In this document: piece by piece, positions 1 to 9,412 of the stretch
Position numbering within the stretch: position 1 is the first letter of the stretch
Layout: every line of letters begins with the position of its first letter
DNA from: Pseudomonadota bacterium
GTDB lineage: Bacteria; Pseudomonadota; Gammaproteobacteria; Steroidobacterales; Steroidobacteraceae
Reading direction: 5' to 3'
Length of the DNA: 64,000 nt
NCBI GenBank assembly: GCA_018241505.1
Contig: JAFEDS010000009.1
Location: 590,564-654,563 of the forward strand
Program-made: the position numbers and the translations under genes
Notes under the pieces: model-generated
What the model was told of the DNA's origin: nothing
Database searches by the model: none
The model's input: the letters and a program-made list of their open reading frames with translations, nothing else

Positions 1-951
1 TAGAAAGAGCTGAGCCATGTCTTGCCGGACAGGGGCGGTTTCCAAGTGGACTCACTCGGCGGGGTAGATCGCGGCGTGCAGCGATGTGCCGCACGCCGCG
101 AAGTAGCCTCCGCTCAGAAGCGCGGGAGCTGACCGTCAGAAGGACCGGAAGTCTTCTTCGTGTCGACGAGAACGTTTCCAAGTTCAACGATCATGGCTAA
201 TACTCCATTAGAGTGAACGTTTCGACTCGCCATCTGCGGTTTGGCGCCTCCTCCGTGATGGCGAGTTCCACTGTATCGCTGTGCGTCGGTCTGTCAACCG
301 GCTCGGACCGCAGTGCGGATCTGTGCTGGTGTCGGAGCTTGGAGTATTCCACCACGAAGAGGGAAGTCCTGTCGGTGTCCCTCGATCAGAGGCAGTCCGG
401 CGAGGCGAGAAAAAGTCCGCATTTACTCAGTAATTTGCAGCCGGTTGAGGCATGAGCGGAGGCGGAAAATGACCAACCCCTGATCCGGGGGCGTGCGCTG
501 GAATGTACGTTGGAGTGTTGTTCGACAGATTCGAAATCGTCCGCCCGAATTCGACGTTATCCGATGTCCTTTGGCGAAAGATGATCAACTCCATTGCCGG
601 GCAATGCATTGAGGAGGAGTGATGGGGACGCAGAAGTATTGAGATAACCGAACGGATGCCCTGCAGCGACGAGAAACAGCTAGAGCGAGCAGAAGCGCCA
701 AGGCGGATGCGGGCAGTTCCGTACAGAATCGACCCGGTGACAACGTGGCATCGCGCTTCCTATTAAAGTCGGGCAGTCTGGTTCCGCACCGCGCAATGCA
801 TTGTAGGTGGGCCAGAAGTAAGCGCACTTGAATGAAGCGGTGGCTGTTGTACGATGCGACTGGGGACGAAGCGCGTCCACGATTCTCGTAGCATTCCATG
901 CGCGGGGAGTGGACGACATGCTTGATGCTACGGAACCAGAGGCAAGGAACA
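1..951. other. Left flank without a convincing gene
   Basis: I see no reading frame here with a recognisable family, a good ribosome binding site and codon use like the neighbours. Open frames overlap on both strands and read as random GC-rich sequence. No tRNA, terminator hairpin or insertion-sequence end was recognised. It may hold the upstream region of the transposase-like gene that follows. Confidence 0.5.
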
Positions 952-2223
952 ATGTCCCAGGGAAGACACGACTATCCGACTGCAATCCATCTGTTGCGCG
1001 TGCAGGGACGGGCGGGGAATGCGATCTTTTTTCCGGCCGAGATATTGCGCGAGCACTCCGGGCATGCGCTCGAGCAGACTCCCGATCTCCAGTTCTGGGA
1101 GTCTCTCGTCTCCCGAGCCTGCGATCGTCAGGCCGCAAAAATTCACGGGTACACTTGGCTTCCCAACGAGGCGTTACTCCTGCTGCAGCGGTTTGCGGTT
1201 CCGCTCCGGATCATTCTTCCGAGCCTTTTAGGGCGATATTCGCGCTACCTTCACGAGAAGGCTCGTGTTCCGCCCGGAGCTTCGCCGTATCGCTGCCGAT
1301 GCGAATCGATAGAGATTACGCCGGAGTTGTTGCCCTATGCCTTGCGCAACCTGTACGCTCGGCCCGTTAGAGCGGGGCTATGCGAGAGCCCTTTGGATTA
1401 CCCTTTCTGCAGTATTAGGCTGCACTTCGCGGAATCAATACCTGTTTGGTTCGAAACCCAGGAGTTCATCGCGCGAGTGCGCACGCGCGGCCACACTGGC
1501 CCGGCCAGCGTCGAGCAGTTTCTCGCGAAACCAGAAGGTCGGCGGCACGCCGAGCTATTCGAGCGGGTTTCATCCCGAACACCCCAGATTGCGGGTGAGT
1601 GTTCCGACATCGACGAATCCATGCGGCTAGCCAATAACTCCCCAGCGGCACCGTCGGTGGAGCAAGTGGCGCAAGCAGTAGCGACGATCCTTCGGAGGGA
1701 ATCGCTAGCCCTCGACACTGTGCTTGCCGCAGCATTGACTACTTGGTATGCCACACGGGCGGGTGCGGCGACACTCGCTCAGATGGGACATTGGTTCAAC
1801 CGAGAACCTACGACGCTGCGGGCCGATATCGAGTCCCATCGCAAGACGAGTGCGCCGCTCTTCGAGCTGAGCCTCGATGAGTTCCACGCACTGACTCGAC
1901 CTCTCGCGCCTGCGACAGCGGTTTTGCGCGGCAGTTCCAGGCTGGATGTCCCCTGTGTGACCTCAATGGTTTTTCCAGACTCCAGGGCGAGTATGTCGGA
2001 CGGCCAGGACGCGGGCTGCAACTCGAATGTGCCACGCTACCACATTCCCGTGCTGAAGAGCCCGCCAATTCAGCCCCGCCAGGGGGGATCTTCGCGTGCG
2101 CTCAGCTCTGCTGAGCTTGCACCAACATGCACGATATCCAATGAGGACATGGCCTGCCACGAGGCTAGGTCAGACTCGGCACTTAGCGCTGCCGGGCGAC
2201 GGCGGACCCAGAAGCGATCGTAA
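952..2223 (+). CDS. Y1/REP-type transposase-like protein, apparently catalytically dead, with a DnaA-C-like HTH region
   Basis: The N-terminal ~170 residues follow the Y1 (IS200/REP-associated tyrosine) transposase fold: an early GNAIFF where the family has GNNR-type sequence, then IHGYTWLPNEALLLL, then RPVRAGLCESPLDYPFCSIRL. The last matches the family's NPVRAG-x-DYPWSSYR block. The metal-binding HxH that should sit in MPNHVHLL is replaced by NEALLL, and the tyrosine expected in the CRYIELNPVRAG helix is also gone (LRNLYARPVRAG). A C-terminal stretch, VEQVAQAVATILRRESL to TTLRADIESHR, resembles the DnaA-C-type DNA-binding helices often fused to such proteins. The ATG at 952 is chosen because the family starts just before this block and an AGAGGCAAGG sequence lies upstream; an earlier ATG at 898 is possible. 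It is probably a domesticated DNA-binding protein rather than an active transposase. Confidence 0.6.
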   Translation: MSQGRHDYPTAIHLLRVQGRAGNAIFFPAEILREHSGHALEQTPDLQFWESLVSRACDRQAAKIHGYTWLPNEALLLLQRFAVPLRIILPSLLGRYSRYLHEKARVPPGASPYRCRCESIEITPELLPYALRNLYARPVRAGLCESPLDYPFCSIRLHFAESIPVWFETQEFIARVRTRGHTGPASVEQFLAKPEGRRHAELFERVSSRTPQIAGECSDIDESMRLANNSPAAPSVEQVAQAVATILRRESLALDTVLAAALTTWYATRAGAATLAQMGHWFNREPTTLRADIESHRKTSAPLFELSLDEFHALTRPLAPATAVLRGSSRLDVPCVTSMVFPDSRASMSDGQDAGCNSNVPRYHIPVLKSPPIQPRQGGSSRALSSAELAPTCTISNEDMACHEARSDSALSAAGRRRTQKRS

Positions 2224-2482
2224 CCACGGGGGTCGTGACGTGGGGATGTGGGATTGCATAACCTGATCGGCCCAAACGACCCGTCGACGCGCCGAGAGTG
2301 AGCCAAGGAGCTAGTCTGTTGCGGCGCGTCAAAAACCTACGCCTTTGGTCCAATAGACAGCCGTCGAACGGGCGAGCAGCGTCGTGTCTGCACGGAGTCC
2401 GGGACGCGCTCGGGAAAATTGGCGCGCGGGACCTGACGGAGGACGAGGGGATCGAGGAACGTCGGGGGAAGGGATTATCAGC

Positions 2483-2824
2483 ATGCGCGATTTCCGTAGC
2501 AGTCATTCGACACCTGCACCTCGCAACGCCGATCGCCGCACGTCTAACCGCAAGGGGGATGTTAGACCAAATCCGACCGCCAAGCGCGGCCATGCGCGAC
2601 GCCCCAAATTGCCGTTGCGCGAGACACTCGCGATTTTGCGTGTAATTGCAACACGTCGCGCCACCATCGCCGAGTTGACTCGGGCAGTGCGGATGTCGCG
2701 AGCCACGGTGTATCGGCTGTTGACGGGCTGCAAACGGGACCTCGGCATGCGCATTGAGTGCGAGTCGCGCGTGTTCAAACTGCGCGATTGGGGCCTGCTC
2801 AATCGCCGGAAGGTGTTGAAGTAG
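2483..2824 (+). CDS. Small helix-turn-helix protein
   Basis: A 113-residue basic protein. The first ~45 residues are Arg/Ser/Pro-rich and look disordered. The second half, from LPLRETLAILRVIATRRATI through AELTRAVRMSRATVYRLLTG, is a winged-helix/HTH segment of the type seen at the N-terminus of DeoR/WYL-like regulators, and the chain ends soon after (LNRRKVLK). The ATG at 2483 has a GGAAGGGA sequence about 8 bases upstream and is preferred over an upstream in-frame ATG at 2384. It follows the Y1-like gene by ~260 bp without a recognisable gene between. No effector domain is present, so it may be a small repressor or accessory DNA-binding protein. Its target is unknown. Confidence 0.5.
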   Translation: MRDFRSSHSTPAPRNADRRTSNRKGDVRPNPTAKRGHARRPKLPLRETLAILRVIATRRATIAELTRAVRMSRATVYRLLTGCKRDLGMRIECESRVFKLRDWGLLNRRKVLK

Positions 2825-3148
2825 ACGGCGCGTGATATGCGAATAGGCTAAGGAGATGTCAGGCGCAAACTGGGAGGTCTGGAGAGCGCGGACGGAATGG
2901 AGGGAAACCAAGAGAGGGACCTGCTCTATGCGAACGCTCAAGCAGACCGAGTTCGCAGACGGCGCCAACACAGTGACATGGTGCGTGTGCGAAGGGTGCG
3001 GCGCTCCGGGCCCGTGCGGGGCCAGGCATCGGCAGGACGGCGGCGGAAGGGAAATGCTAGCTGTCAGGTGCGGATTTGGTGGGTGCTGTGGGTCGCGCGC
3101 ACTCCGACAGATCCGCCGTGGCGGGCCCCAAAACAGGGAAGCAGTTGT

Positions 3149-4915
3149 ATGAGTGTGGGTATTGGCGGCCTCCCGGAGCTGTTGCGAATTATTTGGTCGG
3201 ATGCCACCCACTTCGTCAAAGTCAGGCTGGCGTGGGTGTTGTCGCTCGTCGTCACGGCATCCATTCTGACTGCGCTCGGACCCATCGCGCTCAAGCTGGT
3301 CGTAGACGGATTCACCGGTCAGGCACCAGGAGCGCCCCTTTCACCGCTGTTCCTAATCGGGTTGTACGTGCTGAGTCAGTGGCTGGCCAGAAGCATCGGC
3401 GAGCTCCGGGGCCTCGTCTACGCACGGGCCGAGCGGCGCCTGTTCCGTGCCGTGAGCGAACAACTGTTCGCGCACCTTATGCAGCTCCCGCTGCGCTTCC
3501 ATCTGCAACGGCAAACTGGCGCGGTCAATCAGACACTCGAGAATGGCTTGCAGGGCTACCAGATGATCCTACATCACCTGGTGTTCACCGTCCTCCCCGT
3601 TACCGCCGAACTGGGGACGATCGTGCTCGTGCTCACGCGGCTCGCTCACCCGGTATTCCTGGGTCTCTTCTGCGGCGCTCTGGTGGGCTACGCGGCCGCC
3701 TTTGCCTATGCGGCCAGAACGGCCTCGCGCGCGGCGAAGACCGCATCGGCGGCCCATGTCGCGGCGAATGCCGCCATGACCGATAGCATTCTCAATTACG
3801 AGACCGTGAAGTGCTTCACTGCCGAGTCCCTTGTCCAAGAGAAGGTCAGCCGAGCGCTCGCACGCACGGAAGTGGAATGGGTCGACTTCTACCGGCGCTA
3901 CGCTGTCAACGGCTTCATCGTCGCGACGATTTTTGCCACGTTCTTGGGCGCCACCATCCTCTACGCAGCGCACGCCGTGCAGGGAGGACAGATGACGGTA
4001 GGTGACTTCGTGCTGGTCAACAGCTACATGCTGCAGCTCGTTAAACCGGTCGAGATGCTTGGCTATGCTATGCAGGCGCTCTCGCAGGGGTTGGCCATGT
4101 TGGATAAGATGCTCGTCCTGTTTAACGAGACCCCCGAGTCGCAGTGCACGGAGGACCACGAGGCGCTTACAGGAGCCGGTCAACTCGAATTCGAGGCCGT
4201 CTCTCTGTCGTACACACCGGACCGGTCGGTACTCAAGCACGTGAGCTTTAGAATTCCCGCCGGCAAGACCTTGGGGATCGTCGGCGCGAGTGGATCGGGC
4301 AAGTCTACGCTCGTGCGCGTGCTGGTCCGCCTTCTCGAGCCAGACGAGGGCCGGATCCTGCTCGACGGCGTGCCGATCGGGGCGATGTCGTTGCGAACCT
4401 TGCGGCAGGCGATCGCCGTCGTTCCGCAGGAACCCCTCTTATTCGACGAGACGATCGCCTACAACATCGGGTTTGGGAAACAGGGCGCGACTCAAGATGA
4501 AATCGAGCAGGCGGCGAAGCTTGCCCATCTTCACGAATTCATCCTAAGTCTGCCGGAGCGATACAACACCCGAGTGGGCGAGCGGGGTGTCCAACTCTCG
4601 GGAGGCGAAAAGCAACGACTCTCGATCGCTCGCGCCGCCATCAAACAGCCGCGCATCTACGTGTTTGACGAGGCGACTTCCAGCCTGGACAGCGTGAGCG
4701 AACGCGGAATTGTCCAGAATCTGCGCGATCTCGCGCGTCTGAGTACCACCGTAGTGATCGCCCACCGACTTTCGACGGTGGTGCATGCGGACGAGATAGC
4801 GGTCCTTGATCGCGGCACCATCATAGAGAGTGGTACGCATGCTGCCTTGCTTTGCCGCGGCGGCCGGTACGCCGCGCTCTGGATGGCGCAGCAGCAGGGG
4901 TCGGTCGCAGCCTGA
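3149..4915 (+). CDS. ABC exporter, fused permease-ATPase (Atm1/HMT1 type)
   Basis: A 588-residue half-transporter. The N-terminal ~320 residues hold about six membrane segments, starting at LAWVLSLVVTASILTALGP. The C-terminal nucleotide-binding domain has Walker A GASGSGKST (379-387), the signature LSGGEKQRLSIARA, Walker B IYVFDEATSSLD and the H-loop VIAHRLS. The membrane part (NYETVKCFTAESLVQEKVS, FLGATILYAA) is like the Atm1/HMT1 family, which exports glutathione- or sulfur-containing conjugates and heavy-metal complexes. The frame is open further upstream, but that part reads as non-coding. ATG 3149 has a GGGAAG sequence 8 bases upstream and starts just before the first conserved helix. 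The substrate cannot be told from sequence. It is the last plus-strand gene before the PT island and may not belong to it. Confidence 0.85.
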   Translation: MSVGIGGLPELLRIIWSDATHFVKVRLAWVLSLVVTASILTALGPIALKLVVDGFTGQAPGAPLSPLFLIGLYVLSQWLARSIGELRGLVYARAERRLFRAVSEQLFAHLMQLPLRFHLQRQTGAVNQTLENGLQGYQMILHHLVFTVLPVTAELGTIVLVLTRLAHPVFLGLFCGALVGYAAAFAYAARTASRAAKTASAAHVAANAAMTDSILNYETVKCFTAESLVQEKVSRALARTEVEWVDFYRRYAVNGFIVATIFATFLGATILYAAHAVQGGQMTVGDFVLVNSYMLQLVKPVEMLGYAMQALSQGLAMLDKMLVLFNETPESQCTEDHEALTGAGQLEFEAVSLSYTPDRSVLKHVSFRIPAGKTLGIVGASGSGKSTLVRVLVRLLEPDEGRILLDGVPIGAMSLRTLRQAIAVVPQEPLLFDETIAYNIGFGKQGATQDEIEQAAKLAHLHEFILSLPERYNTRVGERGVQLSGGEKQRLSIARAAIKQPRIYVFDEATSSLDSVSERGIVQNLRDLARLSTTVVIAHRLSTVVHADEIAVLDRGTIIESGTHAALLCRGGRYAALWMAQQQGSVAA

Positions 4916-5429
4916 GACGCGGGGTGGCATTCGTCGGGCGGGAGGGTAATAGAGTCACCAGCCAGAGTCTGGCACTTGAATACCATCATCGCTCGCGCCT
5001 TATCGGTCGTGGAAGAAGTCCCGCGAGCCTCCGAAGCGCAGACCTACATCCCGCGATGGATTCACTACGCGCAAGACTGCGCGCAGGCCCGAGCGCTCTG
5101 AGCGAAGTTCACCCGCAGCGCGAAGTTCACCCGCAGCTGTGTTGGCCCAACATGGGTCCACAAGCTCATTTCGTGACTGCGGTTGGGTGAAGTGCGAGCA
5201 ACGCAGGCGCCGGAACCGACGCAAATCGGGTACCAGCGGCGTTTCGAGCACGATGAACTCAACCGGGGCGCACATCAACCGATTGGCCGCGGTCGTGAAG
5301 GCCAAGCCTGCCGCATGCGTTCAGCGGCTTGTCGGCCAGCGTTGCCCCGGCCGCGCCATCCTGGTTAACGACCCGAACACGCTCGAAAACCGCATTCACT
5401 CAGAGTGCACGTTGGAGGGTCCACGAGCG
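4916..5429. other. Intergenic region between the ABC exporter and the PT-associated methyltransferase
   Basis: About 510 bases between convergent genes. The only clear structure is an exact 18-bp tandem duplication at 5102-5137. Short open frames exist on both strands but match nothing I know. No clear Rho-independent terminator was seen. Confidence 0.5.
5102..5137. repeat. Perfect 18-bp tandem duplication
   Basis: The unit GCGAAGTTCACCCGCAGC occurs at 5102-5119 and again immediately at 5120-5137 with no mismatch. It lies outside any recognised gene and looks like a simple slippage duplication. Confidence 0.85.
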
Positions 5430-7976
5430 CTACGCATTGAAGATCAGTTTTCGGGGGACCCGGCGCGACCCCAGCTGTACGAGTTCATAGACCTCGCGGC
5501 TGCGCTCTGGACCAATGCTGACATGAATCGGTCGATCGCTCCCATAGAAGTAAATGCGGTCGAAATCGCAATTCGAAGCAATCCATGAGGCAACTTCCCG
5601 CATATCTTCGTACTCCACAAGAAGATCGACCGCGGCCCCCAGCCGGCTACAGATGTGCTGACCGACACGATTGATTTCGCATGCCGCGTGCTGATCCAGG
5701 TGCGGCGCTATGCGCGCCGGTATATGGCGAGTCAATTTCGGCCCACCGAACCCATACGTGAGCTTAATGCTGCCGTAGTACTCCACGAGGGGATCAAGCA
5801 CGTACCGCGCAAGATCACAGAGCGCGTTGAACGATTCGGCGCCCCTTGGTTGGTTGTCCGGTCTCAGACGTTCCCATGTCTCCCCGCACTCGATGAGATC
5901 CCGGAACCGCAAATGGGCGCCACACTTCTCATCCAGCGCGGGGATATCATCGCACCTCAACACACGGAAGTCGACGATCTGGTACCGGGCTGCCCGCAGC
6001 CGTTCCCCGTAGTCCGATGTTGTTGGCCCGTGAGGCGAAGTGTCCAAGAGGTCCGCAACGGCCAGCGCCTCTTCGAAGGCTACCTGTTCTGCATAATGCG
6101 GATATTCCTCGTTGATGTATCGAGACTTCTGAAATAACAATGTTGATGGAAACCGTCCTCCGTACTCAAACACGTCCGTCTCTTGGTCCCGAAACCTCAC
6201 CTTCACACGGCGCAATAGACACGGAAGCGGTTTTCCTTCGAAGTCGTCGTAAAGCAGAAGCGTTACTTTCCCCGACCCGATGTGAATCTTGGCAACATCG
6301 TAGGCGGAAAGATCCCCAGCCATTGCGCTCGCGCACCCCACAAATACGCGCAACACGGCTGGCAGCCGCCCCACGAGCGAGGTGTGGATGTGCAGTGCCT
6401 GATCTTCCTCGAAATACCCCAGACCCGTGACCGTAGCAGTTCGGCATGCGTCCAAAATGGTCTGCTGGTCGCGAATCGAGAATAGGACATCCCGGGCCGC
6501 GATCTCGGCTGCCCGCATCGAGCGGAACAGCGCCCGGATGTCTCGCGCAAAGGCGTTGTCGAGTCTTGCGAGTTGCCGTCGCCTTTCGAACATGCGCAAC
6601 GCCAACATCACAACGATGTCGGAGCGCCGTTGTCGTGCAGCCTCCTCGAGAGCTCCAGCATCATGACGCTCCAGACACATGCGCAATGCCTTGCTGTACG
6701 CGCCAAAACGCTCCTTGAGTTCGCTGGCGATCGGTACTTCGTGCGGCTCCAGAGCTCTACCACGGTCAATGCACAGCTGCCAGAGTGTATCCAACTGAAC
6801 GAGATCTTCAGGGGCGTACTCCCTGCTCCGCGGTGAACGCCTCGACGCGGGCGGCTGCTGAAGCACCTGAACGAGGGCCGGTTTCGCCTTCAAAACGACC
6901 GGTGTGTTGCGCGAACCTCCGCCGGCCTTGCGTAAAAGATATCCCTGCTCAACATCCCGATCGCGGAAAACATAGAAGACGCCAGGTGCCGCAGAGTACG
7001 CGTCCTCACTGAGCACCAACTCGATGAAGTGCTGGAGCTCCGCTTGACTGTAGTACTTCTGGAAGGTTGACCTGCGAGTGATCACGCCGTCTTTGTAGGC
7101 CGAGAATTTCTCTACGACATTCGTGGTTAGCATTGCAGCGACGGACACGACCTTCCTTGCGAGCGCATAGGCCGACAGCAAGGCTTCCACTCGTTCGTCA
7201 TAATCCTCAATCACATTTATCACAAAACCCAGGTTTACCACGTCCGCAGATTCCCGAGTGACGTGGGGTCGATAATATGGATCCCAGCCATCACACCGAA
7301 AGCCGTTGGTGGTCAATGCCGCGAGGTCATCACCTCTGCCGCAGCCGTAGTCGAAGAATGAGTCTTGCTGTGTTAACAGCCGATCGCGAAGTAGACACTG
7401 GACAGGAGCCGAAATCGACGAGCGGGATAACGCCGTTCTATGCCGCTGGATTATGAGCTCGCGGTCAGATGCTGCACCGAGCTGGCTCGTGGCATTGCCA
7501 AGAGGCACCAGTTCAGCATCAACTAACACGAAACCCTTCGAGGTAATCAGATCGCTCCAGTTTCTTCTGAAACCGATGATTGTGGAATTATCGAACAATC
7601 CCAGCTCCTCACAAGTTCGCGTGAGGTTTTGAAACGCGGCGCGTCTTGGATGGTCCTCAGCAAGAAGCAGCTCAGTTCGATGCAGTATTGGGGCGTTCAA
7701 CGAAGCTGCGTACTTTCGATGCGTGAGCAAGGATCTGCCCACGTGGACGCGCCAGCTCTCGAGCAGCGCGGGAAATGGCTCGGAGCCGAGACCCGGATAA
7801 TGCAGGAACCCGACTTCTCCGCGGTCAGCATCCACTCGAACCAGGTTGTATTCTGCCTCCATCGGCAGTCGCGCCTTTGCCGTTTCGACAAGGGCCGCTT
7901 CGACTTCGGGCAGGACACTCAGGTGCTCCTTCGGGACGTAGCGCCGACTCCCGACTTGTTTGCCCAGGTGCTGCAA
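5430..7976 (-). CDS. DNA phosphorothioation-associated putative methyltransferase
   Basis: An 848-residue protein matching the Dnd-associated putative methyltransferase family in length and layout. The N-terminus carries GKQVGSRRYVPKEHL, typical of the family start. A Rossmann-type SAM-binding motif DYGCGRGDD lies at about 209-217, followed by WDPYYRP and a helical region (FVINVIEDYDERVEALLSAYALA). The long C-terminal half is family-specific and of unknown role. Start codons are poor: TTG at 7976 gives the best family fit, with GGAG upstream. It is transcribed away from sspA and sits at the edge of the PT operon. Homologues accompany dnd/ssp clusters, but I know of no firm biochemical role. 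Whether it methylates DNA or nucleotides is open. Confidence 0.75.
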   Translation of the reverse strand: MQHLGKQVGSRRYVPKEHLSVLPEVEAALVETAKARLPMEAEYNLVRVDADRGEVGFLHYPGLGSEPFPALLESWRVHVGRSLLTHRKYAASLNAPILHRTELLLAEDHPRRAAFQNLTRTCEELGLFDNSTIIGFRRNWSDLITSKGFVLVDAELVPLGNATSQLGAASDRELIIQRHRTALSRSSISAPVQCLLRDRLLTQQDSFFDYGCGRGDDLAALTTNGFRCDGWDPYYRPHVTRESADVVNLGFVINVIEDYDERVEALLSAYALARKVVSVAAMLTTNVVEKFSAYKDGVITRRSTFQKYYSQAELQHFIELVLSEDAYSAAPGVFYVFRDRDVEQGYLLRKAGGGSRNTPVVLKAKPALVQVLQQPPASRRSPRSREYAPEDLVQLDTLWQLCIDRGRALEPHEVPIASELKERFGAYSKALRMCLERHDAGALEEAARQRRSDIVVMLALRMFERRRQLARLDNAFARDIRALFRSMRAAEIAARDVLFSIRDQQTILDACRTATVTGLGYFEEDQALHIHTSLVGRLPAVLRVFVGCASAMAGDLSAYDVAKIHIGSGKVTLLLYDDFEGKPLPCLLRRVKVRFRDQETDVFEYGGRFPSTLLFQKSRYINEEYPHYAEQVAFEEALAVADLLDTSPHGPTTSDYGERLRAARYQIVDFRVLRCDDIPALDEKCGAHLRFRDLIECGETWERLRPDNQPRGAESFNALCDLARYVLDPLVEYYGSIKLTYGFGGPKLTRHIPARIAPHLDQHAACEINRVGQHICSRLGAAVDLLVEYEDMREVASWIASNCDFDRIYFYGSDRPIHVSIGPERSREVYELVQLGSRRVPRKLIFNA

Positions 7977-8296
7977 GGGGGCCTACTCCACGGAGCGCGT
8001 GACTTACGGTTGTGGCGGGGCACCCGACCCATTTTGCTCTGGCGCGCGCGGCGAGCCTCTCTTTTTTTTGTAGCAAGGCTCACACCATTTTCCGATCCGA
8101 GAAAGCCCTTTCCCAAATCGATGGAATTCCGAGAGAGGCTTCGGCAGCCTGCAGCAAGTGCATACCTTCGCGTCGTTCACCGGGGGTCCTCTCGGCTATT
8201 GCGGCGATTGGGGTATCATTGTAAATCGGGGAGAGGAATCGCGTCCCATTGAGTCTAGGTCCTGGCAGCATTTGATCTGATTTGGGCAGGAAACTG
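7977..8296. promoter_or_regulatory. Divergent intergenic region between the PT methyltransferase and sspA
   Basis: About 320 bases separate two divergent starts, so promoters for both must lie here. No strong operator palindrome stands out. Near 8060-8075 there is a run of T (plus strand), and an AT-richer stretch with TATCAT and TGTAAA lies near 8210-8226, roughly 70 bases before sspA, which could carry its promoter. No gene was recognised inside. Confidence 0.4.
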
Positions 8297-9412
8297 GTGC
8301 AGCCGGTCTACTTCGATAACAACAGCACGACGCGCCTCGAGCCCGAGACACTCGAGGCGATACAGCCTTTTCTGACGCAGCACTTCGGAAATCCGAGCAG
8401 CTCCCATTGCTTCGGCTCCGTCGCCGCCCAAGCGCTTGCATTCGCGCGCCGAGAGGTGGGGGCGCTGGTCGGAGCTACACCGGATCAGGTGTTCTTTTGC
8501 GCGTCGGCTACCGAAGCAATCAATTGGGCCGTGCGCGGGTGCCGAACCCGGATCGTCACATCGGAAGTGGAACATGCCGCGACCCTGAATGCGTGCGCGC
8601 ATGGTCGCGATAGCCAGCAGCAACTGATCACGTTGGCCGTCGATCATCATGGGCTGATTTCGCTTGAGATGCTCGAAGAGGAGCTTCGAAAAGGCGAGTC
8701 GACGGTCGCGCTGCTGTGGGCGAACAACGAGACCGGTGTGATCTGCCCGATTCCAGAGATTGCTGCGGCCTGCCAGCGACACGGAGCCTATCTGCACGTG
8801 GATGCTGTGCAGGCGGCCGGCAAGATCGCAATTGATCTTTCGCAGCTGCCGATCGACTCGCTGGTTATCAGTTCCCACAAGCTGTTTGGGCCCAAGGGTG
8901 CCGGCGCACTGATCGTGCGCGACCCAGCTCGTGTGGAGCCTCTGTTGTGGGGCGGTGGTCAGGAACGGGGGCGTCGTAGCGGTACGGAGAATGTGCCTGC
9001 GATTGTGGGGTTTGGCTCGGCGTGCGCGCGTGCGGCGCTCTTCCTGGACGAACGCGCGCGCCATGTGGGTGCGCTGCGCGACCACTTGGAATCCGAAGTG
9101 CTCCGGCGTGTATCGGGGACGTGGGTCAATGGTGATGGTACGCATCGGCTGCCGAACACATCCAACATTGGCTTCGACGGCGTAGAGGCTGAGGCTTTGG
9201 TCGGGATGTTGGATGCTCGCGGCGTCGCTGTGTCAACCGGGTCGGCGTGTCACAGCAGCACGCACGAGCCTTCGCATGTCATCCGAGCCATGACGCGCTC
9301 GCACCGCAAGGCGAACGAATCCGTGCGCTTCAGCCTGTCACATCAGAATACACAAGATGAGGTGGAGTACGTCCTGGAAGCAGTGTGTTCAGTGATTGCG
9401 GAGCTGCGCTGA
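8297..9412 (+). CDS. sspA: Cysteine desulfurase of the phosphorothioation system (SspA/DndA)
   Basis: A 371-residue PLP-dependent class V aminotransferase that takes sulfur from L-cysteine. Visible motifs: N-terminal YFDNNSTTRLEPE, EVEHAA, NNETGV, the PLP-binding lysine in SSHKLFGPKG (K195), RSGTEN, and the mobile catalytic cysteine in STGSACHSSTHEPSHVI (C318). The frame could begin with TTG at 8282, but GTG at 8297 has AGGA five bases upstream and starts right before the conserved block. In the PT pathway the persulfide is handed to the SspD/DndC-type protein. The gene lies alone on the plus strand, diverging from the methyltransferase and overlapping the 3' end of dptH by 24 bp tail to tail. 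A housekeeping IscS-like role is possible from sequence alone, but the location argues for the PT system. Confidence 0.85.
   Translation: MQPVYFDNNSTTRLEPETLEAIQPFLTQHFGNPSSSHCFGSVAAQALAFARREVGALVGATPDQVFFCASATEAINWAVRGCRTRIVTSEVEHAATLNACAHGRDSQQQLITLAVDHHGLISLEMLEEELRKGESTVALLWANNETGVICPIPEIAAACQRHGAYLHVDAVQAAGKIAIDLSQLPIDSLVISSHKLFGPKGAGALIVRDPARVEPLLWGGGQERGRRSGTENVPAIVGFGSACARAALFLDERARHVGALRDHLESEVLRRVSGTWVNGDGTHRLPNTSNIGFDGVEAEALVGMLDARGVAVSTGSACHSSTHEPSHVIRAMTRSHRKANESVRFSLSHQNTQDEVEYVLEAVCSVIAELR

Noticed and set aside
2897-3148. N-terminal extension of the ABC exporter
   Set aside because: The in-frame extension is Arg-rich with no similarity to the family; the ATG at 3149 has a good ribosome binding site and starts at the first conserved residues.
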